A stretch of DNA of 64,000 bases, taken from NCBI RefSeq assembly GCF_002015045.1, contig NZ_MUXX01000012.1, positions 252,097 through 316,096 of the forward strand. The letters run 5' to 3'. Shown here in pieces: positions 9,618 through 18,754 of this stretch. A program made the position numbers and the translations under genes. The notes beneath the pieces are model-generated. The model was not told the DNA's origin. It ran no database searches and was given only the letters and a program-made list of their open reading frames with translations. Positions within the stretch are counted from its first letter, which is position 1; each line of letters begins with the position of its first letter. This DNA comes from Haemophilus paraphrohaemolyticus. Lineage in GTDB: Bacteria > Pseudomonadota > Gammaproteobacteria > Enterobacterales > Pasteurellaceae.

Positions 9618-10793
9618 ATGATGACCAAACAATCTTATCGAAAACTCGCTTTAATGCGGGTTTTTGTCTTTTCACTTTCCGCTTTTATTTTTAACACAAC
9701 CGAATTTGTGCCTGTTGCACTGCTTTCAGATATCGCTCTAAGTTTTGAGATGGAAACCGCAATCGTTGGGCTGATGATTACCGTGTATGCGTGGATGGTG
9801 TTTCTTGGCTCGTTGCCGTTGATGTTGCTTACCGCAAAGGTAGAACGCAAGAAATTACTGCTTTTGATTTTCGCACTCTTTATTGTCAGCCATATTCTTT
9901 CCGTGGTAGCGTGGAATTTCTGGGTATTGCTCATCTCTCGGATCGGCATTGCTTTAGCACACGCCATTTTCTGGTCGATTACCGCCTCACTCGTGATTCG
10001 AGTTGCACCGAAAGATAAAAAGCAACAAGCGTTGGGTTTGCTTGCATTGGGTAGTTCATTGGCAATGATTTTAGGCTTACCACTTGGACGGATGATTGGG
10101 CAGGTATTGGATTGGCGTTCTACTTTTGCCGTGATTGGTGTTATTGCAACGCTGGTTATACTGTTAATGTGGAAATTGCTTCCGTATTTACCAAGTAAAA
10201 ACGCAGGCTCGCTTGTAAGTTTGCCTATTTTGGCGAAACGCCCGCTTTTAATTGGGATTTATCTGCTTGTGATGATGATTATCTCAGGACACTTTACCAC
10301 TTACAGCTATATCGAACCTTTTGCTATTAAAATCAGCCAGTTCACTTCTGAAATTGCAACAATGATGTTATTTATTTTTGGTTTAGCTGGTATAGCAGGC
10401 AGTTTTTTATTTGGGCGTTTATATGCAAAAAATCCACGAAAATTTATCGCTTGTGCCATGCTTTTAGTGATAGTGCCACAACTTTTGCTTTTCCCACTTA
10501 AACACGTGGAAATGGCGATTTTCTTACTGGTTTTCTTATGGGGAATTGGGATTACTTCACTAAGCATTGCCTTACAAATGTGCGTACTAGAACTGGCCCC
10601 CGATGCGACCGATGTCGCAACCGCGATTTATTCTGGCATTTATAATGTGGGTATTGGGGCAGGTGCACTCTTTGGTAGCATTGTTATTCATCAATTAGGG
10701 TTGGAATATGTTGGTTTAATTGGTGGTGGATTGGGATTGCTGGCGTTAATTTGGTTAGGCATTATGACGATAAAATTCGGTAAGAAAGCCTAG
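9618..10793 (+). CDS. sotB: Sugar efflux transporter, MFS (SotB type)
   Basis: Inner-membrane major facilitator exporter. E. coli SotB exports arabinose and IPTG and is proton-driven. The 391-residue protein has about 12 hydrophobic segments. Family-specific blocks include FIFNTTEFVPVALLSDIA near the N-terminus, SRIGIALAHAIFWSITASL at about 114-132, GLPLGRMIGQ, and LAPDATDVATAIYSG in the C-terminal half; all align well with E. coli SotB as I remember it. The start could be 9618 or 9621 (MMTK). The physiological substrate is unknown. Confidence 0.85.
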   Translation: MMTKQSYRKLALMRVFVFSLSAFIFNTTEFVPVALLSDIALSFEMETAIVGLMITVYAWMVFLGSLPLMLLTAKVERKKLLLLIFALFIVSHILSVVAWNFWVLLISRIGIALAHAIFWSITASLVIRVAPKDKKQQALGLLALGSSLAMILGLPLGRMIGQVLDWRSTFAVIGVIATLVILLMWKLLPYLPSKNAGSLVSLPILAKRPLLIGIYLLVMMIISGHFTTYSYIEPFAIKISQFTSEIATMMLFIFGLAGIAGSFLFGRLYAKNPRKFIACAMLLVIVPQLLLFPLKHVEMAIFLLVFLWGIGITSLSIALQMCVLELAPDATDVATAIYSGIYNVGIGAGALFGSIVIHQLGLEYVGLIGGGLGLLALIWLGIMTIKFGKKA

Positions 10794-10796
10794 AAA

Positions 10797-10826
10797 AATT
10801 TAGGCGGGATTTCCCGCCTAATTGTT
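10797..10826. terminator. Bidirectional terminator sotB/upp
   Basis: TAGGCGGGA / TCCCGCCTA is a near-perfect stem flanked by A/T runs on both sides. It sits between two convergent genes. Confidence 0.8.
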
Positions 10827-10831
10827 TGGAA

Positions 10832-11458
10832 TTATTTCGTCCCAAAAATCTTATCACCTGCATCACCTAAACCAGGGACGATATAGCCATGTTCGTTTAG
10901 GTGGCTATCGATTGATGCCGTGTAAAGTTCGATGTCTGGATGGCTTGCTTTTAAGGCTTCAATACCTTCAGGAGCGGCAACAAGCACTAATACTTTAATG
11001 TGTTTACAACCCGCATTTTTAAGTAAATCGAGGGTAGCGATCATTGACCCACCCGTTGCTAACATTGGGTCAACAACAATAGCTAAGCGTTCTTCTACAT
11101 CGTTTGCCAATTTTTTGAAGTATGGTACAGGTTTTAAGGTTTCTTCATCACGGTAGATCCCTACCACGCTGATACGTGCACTTGGGATGTGTTCTAACAC
11201 GCCATCCATCATCCCTAAACCTGCACGTAAAATTGGCACCACGGTGACTTTTTTACCTTTAATGCGGTCTACCTCTACTTTACCGCACCAACCATCTATT
11301 TCTACTTTTTCTGTTTCTAAATCTTTAGTCGCTTCATAAGTTAAAAGGCTGCCAACTTCGGTGGCAAGTTGGCGGAAATCTTTGGTACTGATTTCAGCAG
11401 CACGCATCAAGCCTAATTTATGGCGTACAAGCGGGTGTTTGACTTCAACAATTTTCAT
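10832..11458 (-). CDS. upp: Uracil phosphoribosyltransferase
   Basis: Pyrimidine salvage enzyme converting uracil and PRPP to UMP. The PRPP loop [10 protein letters not shown] and the C-terminal uracil-binding [12 protein letters not shown] are present. Two start codons lie six bases apart (11464 and 11458). The AGGAG site is seven bases before the second and only one base before the first, so 11458 is preferred; it gives the standard 208 residues beginning [11 protein letters not shown]. It lies only 24 bases after fadD and is probably co-transcribed with it. Confidence 0.95.
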   Translation of the reverse strand: MKIVEVKHPLVRHKLGLMRAAEISTKDFRQLATEVGSLLTYEATKDLETEKVEIDGWCGKVEVDRIKGKKVTVVPILRAGLGMMDGVLEHIPSARISVVGIYRDEETLKPVPYFKKLANDVEERLAIVVDPMLATGGSMIATLDLLKNAGCKHIKVLVLVAAPEGIEALKASHPDIELYTASIDSHLNEHGYIVPGLGDAGDKIFGTK

Positions 11459-11482
11459 CTTCATTCTCCTTTCTGGATTTGG

Positions 11483-13171
11483 CTAGGATTTAATATTTAA
11501 CTTGGCAATTTCTTCATCACGGAGCACGCGACGTAAGATTTTACCTACATTGGTTTTTGGTAATTCGTCCCTGAATTCAATCTCTTTCGGGATTTTATAG
11601 CCAGTGAGGAATTGGCGACAGTAAGAACGCAACTCTTCGCGGGTTAAACTTTCATCTTTTTTGGTGACGAAAATTTTGATAATTTCGCCAGAAACAGGGT
11701 GGGGCACACCTACGGCAACCACTTCATTCACTTTCGGGTTATGTGCCACCACATCTTCGATCTCGTTTGGGTAGACATTAAAGCCTGAGACGATGATCAT
11801 ATCTTTTTTGCGATCGACAATGCGTAAGTTGAGATCTTGCCCCATCTCGACAATATCACCTGTTGCCATCCAGCCATCATGCAAGACTTCGGCGGTATCT
11901 TCTGGGCGGTTCCAATAACCTTTCATCACTTGTGGACCTTTTACCCAAAGTTCGCCACGTTCACCTATTGGCACTTCATTGCCTGCGTCGTCCATAATGC
12001 GAATATCCGTATTCGGCACAGGCACGCCAATGGAGCCTGTGTGTTCGGTGGAATCCCAACGAGAAGCAGCGATCAATGGTGAACATTCGGTCATTCCATA
12101 GCCTTCGATAATATGGCAGCCTGTGGCTTCAAACCAGCGTTTTGCCACAGCACCTTGAATTGCAGCTCCACCGCCTACGCTTAAACGCAGTGCCGAGAAG
12201 TCTACCTCTTTGAAATGTTCGTTATTCAGTAGAGCATTAAAGAGTGTATTTACACCACAAAGTGCCACAATACGTTGTTTTTTCAGCTCTTTGACAAAAC
12301 CAGGAATATCACGTGGGTTGGTAATTAATAAGCCCGTTACGCCTAATTCGATAAAGAGTAGACAGTTTACTGATAAAGCAAACACGTGATACATCGGCAA
12401 TGGAATCGCCGCTACTCGAACTTTGGCATCTTTTAATAATGGCTGTGCTACCCATTTAGCTTGGAAAACATTGGCAACCATATTGGCGTGTGTGAGCATA
12501 GCACCTTTTGCCACGCCTGTTGTGCCGCCCGTATATTGTAGGAAAGCAAGGTCGCTACTTTCTAAATTTGGTTTTACATATTGACGCTGTTTCCCAATGC
12601 TCAAGGCTTCGCGAAAACTCACTGCGTGCGGGAGTTTATATTTGGGCACGAGTTTTTTGATGTATTTCACCACGAAATTCACCAGCGTGCGTTTTCCAAA
12701 TGAGAGCTGATCGCCCATACGGGTTAAAATCACATGCTCCACTTGAGTGTTGAAGACCACTTTTTCGAGTGTAGCAGCAAAGTTAGATACGATGACAATT
12801 GCTTTCGCACCGCTGTCGTTGAGCTGATGTTCCAATTCGCGAGGCGTGTAGAGTGGATTAACGTTTACGATCACAAGGCCTGCACGCAACGCTCCAAATA
12901 AGGCAATCGGATATTGCAACAAATTTGGCATCATCAATGCTACTCGATCACCTTTTTCCAAACGCAATTCATTTTGTAAGTAAGCAGCAAAAGCACGGCT
13001 ACGTTCTTCCAATTTGCGGAAGGTTAAAACTTGCCCCATATTGATATAAGCAGGCATATCAGGATGGCGTTTTACGGCTGCTTCAAACATCTCTACGAGA
13101 GATTCATATTTCGTTACATCAATCGTTTTTTCTGCGTTAGGTGGGTAATTATCAAACCAAATTTTTTCCAT
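11483..13171 (-). CDS. fadD: Long-chain fatty acid-CoA ligase
   Basis: Activates exogenous long-chain fatty acids to acyl-CoA at the inner membrane using ATP. The 562-residue ANL-superfamily enzyme has the ATP-binding loop [11 protein letters not shown] (213-223), the GYGMTE motif, DGWMATGDI at about 430, and the C-terminal lysine segment [13 protein letters not shown]. Length and N-terminus match FadD. It lies within a run of minus-strand genes between rseC and upp, with only six bases after the rseC stop. No FadR-like operator was identified, though none was searched for systematically. Confidence 0.94.
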   Translation of the reverse strand: MEKIWFDNYPPNAEKTIDVTKYESLVEMFEAAVKRHPDMPAYINMGQVLTFRKLEERSRAFAAYLQNELRLEKGDRVALMMPNLLQYPIALFGALRAGLVIVNVNPLYTPRELEHQLNDSGAKAIVIVSNFAATLEKVVFNTQVEHVILTRMGDQLSFGKRTLVNFVVKYIKKLVPKYKLPHAVSFREALSIGKQRQYVKPNLESSDLAFLQYTGGTTGVAKGAMLTHANMVANVFQAKWVAQPLLKDAKVRVAAIPLPMYHVFALSVNCLLFIELGVTGLLITNPRDIPGFVKELKKQRIVALCGVNTLFNALLNNEHFKEVDFSALRLSVGGGAAIQGAVAKRWFEATGCHIIEGYGMTECSPLIAASRWDSTEHTGSIGVPVPNTDIRIMDDAGNEVPIGERGELWVKGPQVMKGYWNRPEDTAEVLHDGWMATGDIVEMGQDLNLRIVDRKKDMIIVSGFNVYPNEIEDVVAHNPKVNEVVAVGVPHPVSGEIIKIFVTKKDESLTREELRSYCRQFLTGYKIPKEIEFRDELPKTNVGKILRRVLRDEEIAKLNIKS

Positions 13172-13177
13172 TTTTGT

Positions 13178-13627
13178 TTAGTCTCCTGCCCCGAAAGTGT
13201 TACTTTTGCCTAAGAAAATCGGGGTAAATTTTGTTAATGGTTGATGAGCAGTAATCAGTTTTACCGCCCAAAAGCTGCAAGCGGTTAAAAAAATCACACC
13301 GCTTGCAACCAGAAGTTCGTTGCTAAAAAGAGTAGAAAAAAGGAGTGTTGATCCAATAAGCATCATTAAAGGCACGCAATAAACCCAAAACACGCTCATT
13401 AAAAGCGTATTTTCTGCCAAACCGAGCTGGATTTGATCACCTGCTTTTAAGACTTGATCCACTTTAATTTCAAAGCGTGGTGCGGTTTTCTCGCCAGATA
13501 AGCCTGATAAAGCTTTACTTCCACAATGATTTTGTGCAGCACAACCACCGCAGCCGCTTTTGGCATAGCATTGCACCAAGGCTTTACCGTTTTCGTAGCT
13601 CAGCACTTTGGCTTTTTCAATCATCAT
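13178..13627 (-). CDS. rseC: Sigma-E regulatory membrane protein RseC
   Basis: Inner-membrane SoxR-reducing/RseC-family protein, positive modulator of sigma-E and linked to the Rsx/Rnf reductase of SoxR. The 149 residues have an N-terminal cysteine cluster (Cys20, Cys26, Cys29, Cys35, in SGCGGCAAQNHCG) and two membrane segments at about 73-95 and 99-120. It follows rseB by ten bases, as in the rpoE-rseABC operon of E. coli. Confidence 0.92.
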   Translation of the reverse strand: MMIEKAKVLSYENGKALVQCYAKSGCGGCAAQNHCGSKALSGLSGEKTAPRFEIKVDQVLKAGDQIQLGLAENTLLMSVFWVYCVPLMMLIGSTLLFSTLFSNELLVASGVIFLTACSFWAVKLITAHQPLTKFTPIFLGKSNTFGAGD

Positions 13628-13637
13628 ATTGCACTCC

Positions 13638-14582
13638 TTATTGTTGAAATACTACACTTTGTGCGATGCGTTCTGCCACGTTCATTGGAATATCGCCAAT
13701 GACTACCACTTCACGATTACCAAGTACATGAGTGAACAAAATCAATTTTTCTTGGCGAGCGAATTGGTTGTTGAACTCTTCATCACCTTGCGAACGAAGA
13801 TAGACAGTAAAGGTTGAGAGCCCATCGCTAAAAAGTTGGCTTTCGACCTCTTCCTGCCCTTGTCCAACGGGAATTACTTGGCGAGAACTAGAGATAGGCT
13901 TAAAGCCAACGGGTAACCAATTCACCTGCCATTCAAGCGGTGTATTTACCAAACTGTTTTGCGTATTCACAGGCGGTAATAGCATCGTTTTCAGTTGCGG
14001 GATCAGGTTGTCGAACTGCTCATTTACGCGTTGTTCAATCACTCTAAATTGTTCTAACAGTGTGTTTTGATTATCGAACAGTTCACTTTTAAGCAATAGA
14101 TAATTTTGTTCATCAATCCAAAGTGTGTAACTAAAACGGGTGCTGTCGGAAGGCACTATTTTAATTACATTCGCGATACGATCTGCCACGCGTGATTTAC
14201 CCAATGGCACAAAATCGTAATGGTTTAGCTCGTTAAAATTGGCGTGAAAAACCGCAGGTAAGGCATCTAAAATCTTTGTGCCTTTTAAACTGAATGGGGT
14301 GAAATTAAAGCCTAAATAGCTAATTGCATTATTGCGTAGCAAGATAGTTTCGTAAGCGTTATCAAGGCTTAATAGCTGAGCAAATTCGTGATTATCTTCC
14401 AGTGCGTGATGATATTTCATTGATTTGATATTATCACTGTGTTGGAGAATATAATGGATCTCATAGTTGCGATTTTTATGTGCTTCCATCATTGCATTGA
14501 GTAGATCAATTGGATGGGTCAGCTCCGCTTTCACAGGCAAAACAAAAAGAAATGTGAGACAGAATAAAATAAATTTTTTCAT
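13638..14582 (-). CDS. rseB: Periplasmic sigma-E regulator RseB (MucB)
   Basis: Periplasmic sensor that binds RseA and protects it from DegS cleavage until off-pathway LPS or porins accumulate. The start is placed at 14582: AAAAAGG lies five bases upstream, and translation from there begins with a clean signal peptide (MKKFILFCLTFLFVLPVKA). An upstream in-frame ATG at 14609 would add nine poorly supported residues. The mature protein has the MucB/RseB two-domain layout, about 314 residues in all. It is separated from rseA by a terminator-like region, so it may have its own promoter. Confidence 0.9.
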   Translation of the reverse strand: MKKFILFCLTFLFVLPVKAELTHPIDLLNAMMEAHKNRNYEIHYILQHSDNIKSMKYHHALEDNHEFAQLLSLDNAYETILLRNNAISYLGFNFTPFSLKGTKILDALPAVFHANFNELNHYDFVPLGKSRVADRIANVIKIVPSDSTRFSYTLWIDEQNYLLLKSELFDNQNTLLEQFRVIEQRVNEQFDNLIPQLKTMLLPPVNTQNSLVNTPLEWQVNWLPVGFKPISSSRQVIPVGQGQEEVESQLFSDGLSTFTVYLRSQGDEEFNNQFARQEKLILFTHVLGNREVVVIGDIPMNVAERIAQSVVFQQ

Positions 14583-14616
14583 ATTAGCCTTTTTCATTCT
14601 TATAAACATTGAGGCA

Positions 14617-14672
14617 TAAGCGGTAGAATTTTACCAAAAATTTGCAAAAAAATCGCAAAAAGTTACCGCTTG
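14617..14672 (-). terminator. Inverted uptake pair in the rseA-rseB gap
   Basis: TAAGCGGT and ACCGCTTG enclose GCAAAAAAATCGC. It is a possible hairpin in the 174-base rseA-rseB gap. Confidence 0.35.
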
Positions 14673-14701
14673 CAGGTAATTAAGCGACACAATTGGGCAA
14701 A

Positions 14702-14735
14702 AATAAAGCCACTCATATAAGCATATATGAGTGGC
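14702..14735 (-). terminator. Intrinsic terminator after rseA
   Basis: GCCACTCATATA / TATATGAGTGGC is a perfect 12-bp stem with a four-base loop. Read on the minus strand it is followed by TTTATTTTT. It would uncouple rpoE-rseA from rseB-rseC. Confidence 0.75.
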
Positions 14736-14756
14736 AGAATTTATTTATTACCTGAA

Positions 14757-15344
14757 TTATTTTTGTAAATGTTTCTCTGTTACGGTTGAAGAGGTTTGTG
14801 CTTTCGCTTTTTCTTCATCGGTTAACGTCACATTTTGAGTACGGCGTTGGATTTCATAATTTTGCAATAATGAATCTAAACGATGTTGTTGTTGTTCAAG
14901 TTTTTCTGGGGTCACTAAATCTTTGCTTGGTGCATTGTAGCTTACCGCTTGAACTGCATTGCTAAATGGTATTGTTTGCAACGTAGGCTCAGTTTGAGCC
15001 ACTTCTTCTGAGCTGTTCATCATATTCACACCTACAAGTGCAACTAAGCAAACAGATGCCGCAATCCCAGCTTGCATAATTGGGGTTGCCCAACGTTTAA
15101 GTTTCACCACTAAACCACGAGGTTTCTCTTGTGCAGATTCGATGGTTTCGTTCTCAAGCAAGGCTTCCATTTTGGCAGAAAAATCTGCACCGAGTAATAC
15201 CTCTTCGCCTTGCATTACGTTTCGAATCGTATGATAGCTTGCCCATTTTGCTTTTAATTCAGGGCTATTTGTGAGCGTATCGGCAAACTCTATGCCATTC
15301 GCTTGCCCGTCCATATAAGCTGACAAGGTCTCTTTTTGTTGCAT
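14757..15344 (-). CDS. rseA: Anti-sigma-E factor RseA
   Basis: Single-pass inner-membrane anti-sigma factor that holds RpoE at the membrane until DegS/RseP proteolysis. The N-terminal cytoplasmic domain MQQKETLSAYMDG...YHTIRNVMQGE matches the RseA N-domain. One membrane segment lies at about residues 90-107, and the periplasmic part is Q/T-rich. The start is 15344: GGAG sits six bases upstream, while the longer frame would need an internal TTG at 15356 that overlaps this GGAG. Downstream of rpoE with a 55-base gap. Confidence 0.92.
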   Translation of the reverse strand: MQQKETLSAYMDGQANGIEFADTLTNSPELKAKWASYHTIRNVMQGEEVLLGADFSAKMEALLENETIESAQEKPRGLVVKLKRWATPIMQAGIAASVCLVALVGVNMMNSSEEVAQTEPTLQTIPFSNAVQAVSYNAPSKDLVTPEKLEQQQHRLDSLLQNYEIQRRTQNVTLTDEEKAKAQTSSTVTEKHLQK

Positions 15345-15399
15345 AAAAAACTCCAATTAACTTGAAATAGACGTGTTTCTCAACACAAATAATAGATAG

Positions 15400-15975
15400 T
15401 TAAGCTGCCATAAGCGGTTGAATTTTGGCATCAATCGTTTCCCTTGCACGGAAAATACGCGAACGTACTGTACCAACAGGGCAACTCATCACTTCAGCAA
15501 TCTCTTCATAACTTAATCCTTCGATTTCACGAAGTGTGATTGCCATTTTTAATTCTTCAGGCAGATTCTCAATCGTTTCAAACACCACCCGTTTTAGCTC
15601 ATTCGATAAAACTAAATTTTCAGGAGTGTCAGTTTCACGCAACTGCGTGCCAGCATCATAACTTTCCGCATCTTCGGCTAAAATATCTTCTTTGGGCGGT
15701 CTGCGACCTAATGCAGTTAAATGATTTTTTGCCGTGTTTACCGCAATGCGATAAAGCCAAGTATAAAATGCACTTTCGCCTCTAAATGAAGCTAAAGAGC
15801 GATAAGCCTTGATGAAAGATTCTTGCACAATGTCAGGAATATCATCACGGGAAACATAACGAGTAAGTAAACCAGCTACGCGGTTTTGATAGCGGACTAC
15901 CAATAAGTTAAATGCTTTTTTATCACCTTGTTGTGCTTTTTCAACTAATTCTTGGTCGGTGATTTGTTCGCTCAA
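15400..15975 (-). CDS. rpoE: RNA polymerase sigma-E factor (TTG start)
   Basis: Extracytoplasmic-function sigma factor for envelope stress. Region 2 (QQGDKKAFNLLVVRYQ, VQESFIKAYRSL, GESAFYTWLYRIAVNTAKN) and region 4 (LPEELKMAITLREIEGLSYEEIAE, CPVGTVRSRIFRARE) are intact. No ATG gives the family N-terminus. The best start is TTG at 15975, preceded by TAGGAG with eight bases spacing, giving MSEQITDQELVEKAQQGD and 191 residues, like E. coli RpoE. The longer frame from 16002 also starts with TTG but lacks a ribosome site. Confidence 0.95.
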   Translation of the reverse strand: MSEQITDQELVEKAQQGDKKAFNLLVVRYQNRVAGLLTRYVSRDDIPDIVQESFIKAYRSLASFRGESAFYTWLYRIAVNTAKNHLTALGRRPPKEDILAEDAESYDAGTQLRETDTPENLVLSNELKRVVFETIENLPEELKMAITLREIEGLSYEEIAEVMSCPVGTVRSRIFRARETIDAKIQPLMAA

Positions 15976-16033
15976 TTTGCGGACTCCTAAATATATAATC
16001 AATTTATCTTAATCATCGCCATCTCTTTCACAG

Positions 16034-16063
16034 CTTTAGTGTGTCGTTTTTGGCAATAGTTCA
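16034..16063 (-). promoter_or_regulatory. Weak candidate sigma-E promoter of rpoE
   Basis: On the minus strand TGAACTA is followed after 16 bases by ACTAAAG. This partly resembles the sigma-E -35 (GGAACTT) and -10 (TCTGA/TCAAA) and lies about 60 bases before the rpoE start, where autoregulation would be expected. Both boxes deviate from consensus. Confidence 0.22.
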
Positions 16064-16217
16064 AAAAAGTTTAAAAAATTTTCAAAAAGTATGTTTTTAT
16101 GAAAATGTAAAGAAGAGCGATTTTACTGAATATCGGTAAAAGATCAAAATATATCAGTGTATTTTGGCTAACTTTGCTATAATTCGGCAAATTTTATCTC
16201 TTATATGGAAACCGATG

Positions 16218-17243
16218 ATGAAACCTGTATTTAATGAACGCACGCCAAAATTCAAAACCACTGAAGAAAAAAGTTTTAAACGTAATGAACGATCTCAAGA
16301 ATATTCAACGGAACGCCTGCAAAGATCGCCAAAAGGCAAACTGTCGCTTTCTCGCCAAAATCAGCGTATCAAGCCAGAAAACATTTACCCAACTGAAGCA
16401 CGTAAAGCCAACGGGCAAGGGCAGGTAACAATTAATGTGAAACAATCTGCTTTTTTGCAAAAAGAGAAAAAAACCGGACCGCTTTCGCCTCGAGCACCAG
16501 AAAAAATCAAGAAAAACCGTGCGGAAGAGATGAAAATTTATGGCGAAAATAGTTGTTTAACCCTATTCGCACAACGCCCAACTTCAATTGTTCGCCTTTG
16601 GGCAACGGTAGAGGGTGCGAAAAAATTAGGCGATATGTTGAGTTATCTTGCTGAGCACAAAAAAGCTTATCACATCGTTTCTCGCGAAGAGATGGAAAAA
16701 GTAACAGGCTCAGAGCATCACGGTGATGTTTGTTTGCTTGTGAAGAAAAACCGCACTTACAGCTTGGAAGGCTACTTACAATTAGCACATGCCCAAGATT
16801 GCCTTGTATTATTAGATGGCGTAAACAACGCCCAAAATATCGGTGGCATCGTCCGCACCTGTGCTTTCTACAGTGTAAAAGGCATTATCAGCGAAAATGG
16901 CGAATGCTTAAACTCAAGCGCTGCCGCACGTGTTGCCGAAGGTGGTTTGGAGTTTGTCCATACACTTGAAACTAAAAATAAACAGATCGCCCTGCAACAA
17001 TTACGCCAAGCGGGCTATCAAATCGTGCACCTCACCCGCCACAAACAAGCCCCATCCCTTTCAAAAGTGAAATTAGCGAAAAAAGTGGTGTTTGTATTAA
17101 GCGAGGTAGTTTCTAACGATATTGAATACAGCGAAGATACTACCGTGCAACTTTCTGTAAATAACCCTCTTGCAAGCGGATTGAATGTTGCGGTAAATGC
17201 CGGGGTGTTGTTGAATCAGTGGTATATGAGCCAAGTGTTATAG
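16218..17243 (+). CDS. yfiF: SpoU-family RNA 2'-O-methyltransferase, YfiF-like
   Basis: Predicted SAM-dependent tRNA/rRNA ribose methyltransferase of the SPOUT/TrmH class. A lysine/arginine-rich low-complexity N-terminal region covers about 100 residues. A substrate-binding domain follows (EEMKIYGENSCLTLFAQRP). The SPOUT knot has LDGVNNAQNIGGIVRTCAFY (motif 1), VFVLSEV (motif 2) and SGLNVAVNAGVLL (motif 3). This order matches E. coli YfiF, whose target is not established. The start is chosen at the second ATG of ATGATGAAA (16218); the frame is open to 16164 but without a ribosome site. Confidence 0.82.
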   Translation: MKPVFNERTPKFKTTEEKSFKRNERSQEYSTERLQRSPKGKLSLSRQNQRIKPENIYPTEARKANGQGQVTINVKQSAFLQKEKKTGPLSPRAPEKIKKNRAEEMKIYGENSCLTLFAQRPTSIVRLWATVEGAKKLGDMLSYLAEHKKAYHIVSREEMEKVTGSEHHGDVCLLVKKNRTYSLEGYLQLAHAQDCLVLLDGVNNAQNIGGIVRTCAFYSVKGIISENGECLNSSAAARVAEGGLEFVHTLETKNKQIALQQLRQAGYQIVHLTRHKQAPSLSKVKLAKKVVFVLSEVVSNDIEYSEDTTVQLSVNNPLASGLNVAVNAGVLLNQWYMSQVL

Positions 17244-17319
17244 AAAAAGTAAGCGGTTAAAATTTGTAGAAATTTCTCAAAATTCCCTTCTGTGCGAATT
17301 AACTGTGCAGAAAACTTTG

Positions 17320-17358
17320 CTAAAATAGCCTCGAATTTTTCATGTTCGAGGCTATTTT
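17320..17358 (+). terminator. Terminator abutting the next gene's start
   Basis: AAAATAGCCTCGAA / TTCGAGGCTATTTTT is a 14-bp stem ending only one base before the ATG at 17360. It ends yfiF transcription, but its 3' arm also contains the GAGG that would be the next gene's ribosome site. Confidence 0.75.
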
Positions 17359-17359
17359 T

Positions 17360-18643
17360 ATGCAAGACAATTACACCACTTTTCAAGTAGAGCATATCGA
17401 CCAACTTTTCAATAATCTTAAACAAGATGAAACCCAAAATGCATTGGCAGAACAAGCCGAAAATGCACTTTTTACGAATGATGAAGCGAAGAAAAATACC
17501 TTTCAAACTATTAATGCATTCTTAGATGATTATCTGATTAATGGTCGTCATCAGCCGATTGATCAGTGGCTGAAGTTCCGTTTTGATCAATATCCAGATA
17601 TTTGGGAAAACGAGCAAGAAAAAATAGAGACAGCTAACACTATTATCAATACGATTGAACGTTTAACTGTCAATCAGGTGGAGTTAGAGAAACATCTCAA
17701 TAAACGTAAAACTATTGAAAATTTTTATCAAAAGAAAATTGATACTTTATCTGAAGAATATCAACTTAATTCAACTGAACTTGCTCAAGAAGTAGATAAT
17801 GCATTATCTGATGCAAATCGCAATTACTTTGGCTTTTTGACTGGGCAAGAAATATCCTTACCTATGGAGGATGAAGCACTCAATCAGAAAACGATTAAAC
17901 GAGCTAAATTAAATGCTCAATTAAATTTGATGGGCTGGGGATTAAAAAGTGTAGGTTCACGTTTAGTAAATTCTTTTTTAGGCAAGAAAAATTTGTCTCA
18001 CGGAGAAGAATTACAAAAAATTCTTCGTAGTGCTGTGGATACTGCTGAAAATAAAGGTGTACAAATTGCTGTTTCGGGTGGCGTGGTGGTTTCTGCTAAA
18101 AAAGGTTGGATTAAAGATGCTTTCGCAGGCTTAGATAAACTGGAAAAAGTTGTAGGCAAAGCAGGGAGTGTATTAAGTCGCGTGCAAGATTTAACTTTGA
18201 GTGTTGCTAATGGTTGGGATGACATTCGCTTATTTGATCGGGTTGAGCGAGGTGTACTAAAGGCAGCGGATGTGGCGGCAGAGAAAGCAAAATTTGTTGT
18301 TGCTCAAACGATTACTAATTTAGAACAGAAAGCCGATCTTTTCTTGCGTAAAAATGGAGCAAAATTAGGTGCGAAGATAGGAGCTACAGTCGGTTCATTA
18401 GCCGGTCCTGTTGGTACGGCTATCGGTAGTGCGGTTGGCGGTTTTCTTGGTGAAAAAGTTGGCGGTTTGGTCAGTGATAAAGTTGTTAAACCTGTGGCAG
18501 AAACAGCCAAGAAAGTAGCGGATAAAGTGATTGATACAGTGAAAGATACAGTAAAAACAGCGATTTCTAAGGGAAAAGAACTTGCTCAAAATACTTGGAA
18601 TGCAGTAAAAGAAAGTAAATGGAATCCTTGTAATTGGTTTTAA
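17360..18643 (+). CDS. Hypothetical coiled-coil / glycine-zipper protein
   Basis: I do not recognise a named family. From ATG 17360 the protein has 427 residues. The N-terminal half is acidic, helical and coiled-coil-like (Q, E, N, K rich; about 60-180). A middle segment repeats small residues (IAVSGGVVVSAKKG). From about residue 330 a glycine zipper appears (GAKIGATVGSLAGPVGTAIG, then GGFLGEKVGG), a pattern typical of membrane-inserting helices. A basic amphipathic KKVADKVIDTVKDTVK tail follows and ends in CNWF. There is no signal peptide. The start is uncertain because the upstream ATG at 17342 lies inside a terminator stem. It is followed by an AAA+ gene 111 bases on, with which it probably works. 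Confidence 0.72.
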   Translation: MQDNYTTFQVEHIDQLFNNLKQDETQNALAEQAENALFTNDEAKKNTFQTINAFLDDYLINGRHQPIDQWLKFRFDQYPDIWENEQEKIETANTIINTIERLTVNQVELEKHLNKRKTIENFYQKKIDTLSEEYQLNSTELAQEVDNALSDANRNYFGFLTGQEISLPMEDEALNQKTIKRAKLNAQLNLMGWGLKSVGSRLVNSFLGKKNLSHGEELQKILRSAVDTAENKGVQIAVSGGVVVSAKKGWIKDAFAGLDKLEKVVGKAGSVLSRVQDLTLSVANGWDDIRLFDRVERGVLKAADVAAEKAKFVVAQTITNLEQKADLFLRKNGAKLGAKIGATVGSLAGPVGTAIGSAVGGFLGEKVGGLVSDKVVKPVAETAKKVADKVIDTVKDTVKTAISKGKELAQNTWNAVKESKWNPCNWF

Positions 18644-18645
18644 TG

Positions 18646-18744
18646 GATAGGGTGTGTGGATTTGTTAAAATCCACGTATGCTTTGCAAATTACTTTTAAA
18701 TATACACTGCTTGCGTGAGTGACATTTCATTTCACATACCCTAC
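18646..18744. repeat. Composite GTAGGG-type repeat, copy 2
   Basis: Left end GATAGGGTGTGTGGA, hairpin TGGATT-TGTTA-AATCCA, AT-rich middle, then GCGTGAGTGA and the right end TTCACATACCCTAC. The outer ends are inverted relative to each other. The element fills the gap between the glycine-zipper gene and the AAA+ gene and ends ten bases before the latter's ATG. Confidence 0.65.
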
Positions 18745-18754
18745 GAGGAAAAAT

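Noticed and set aside
17342..17360. ATG at 17342 as start of the glycine-zipper gene
   Set aside because: It lies inside the loop of a strong terminator and has no ribosome site; 17360 is better though not certain.
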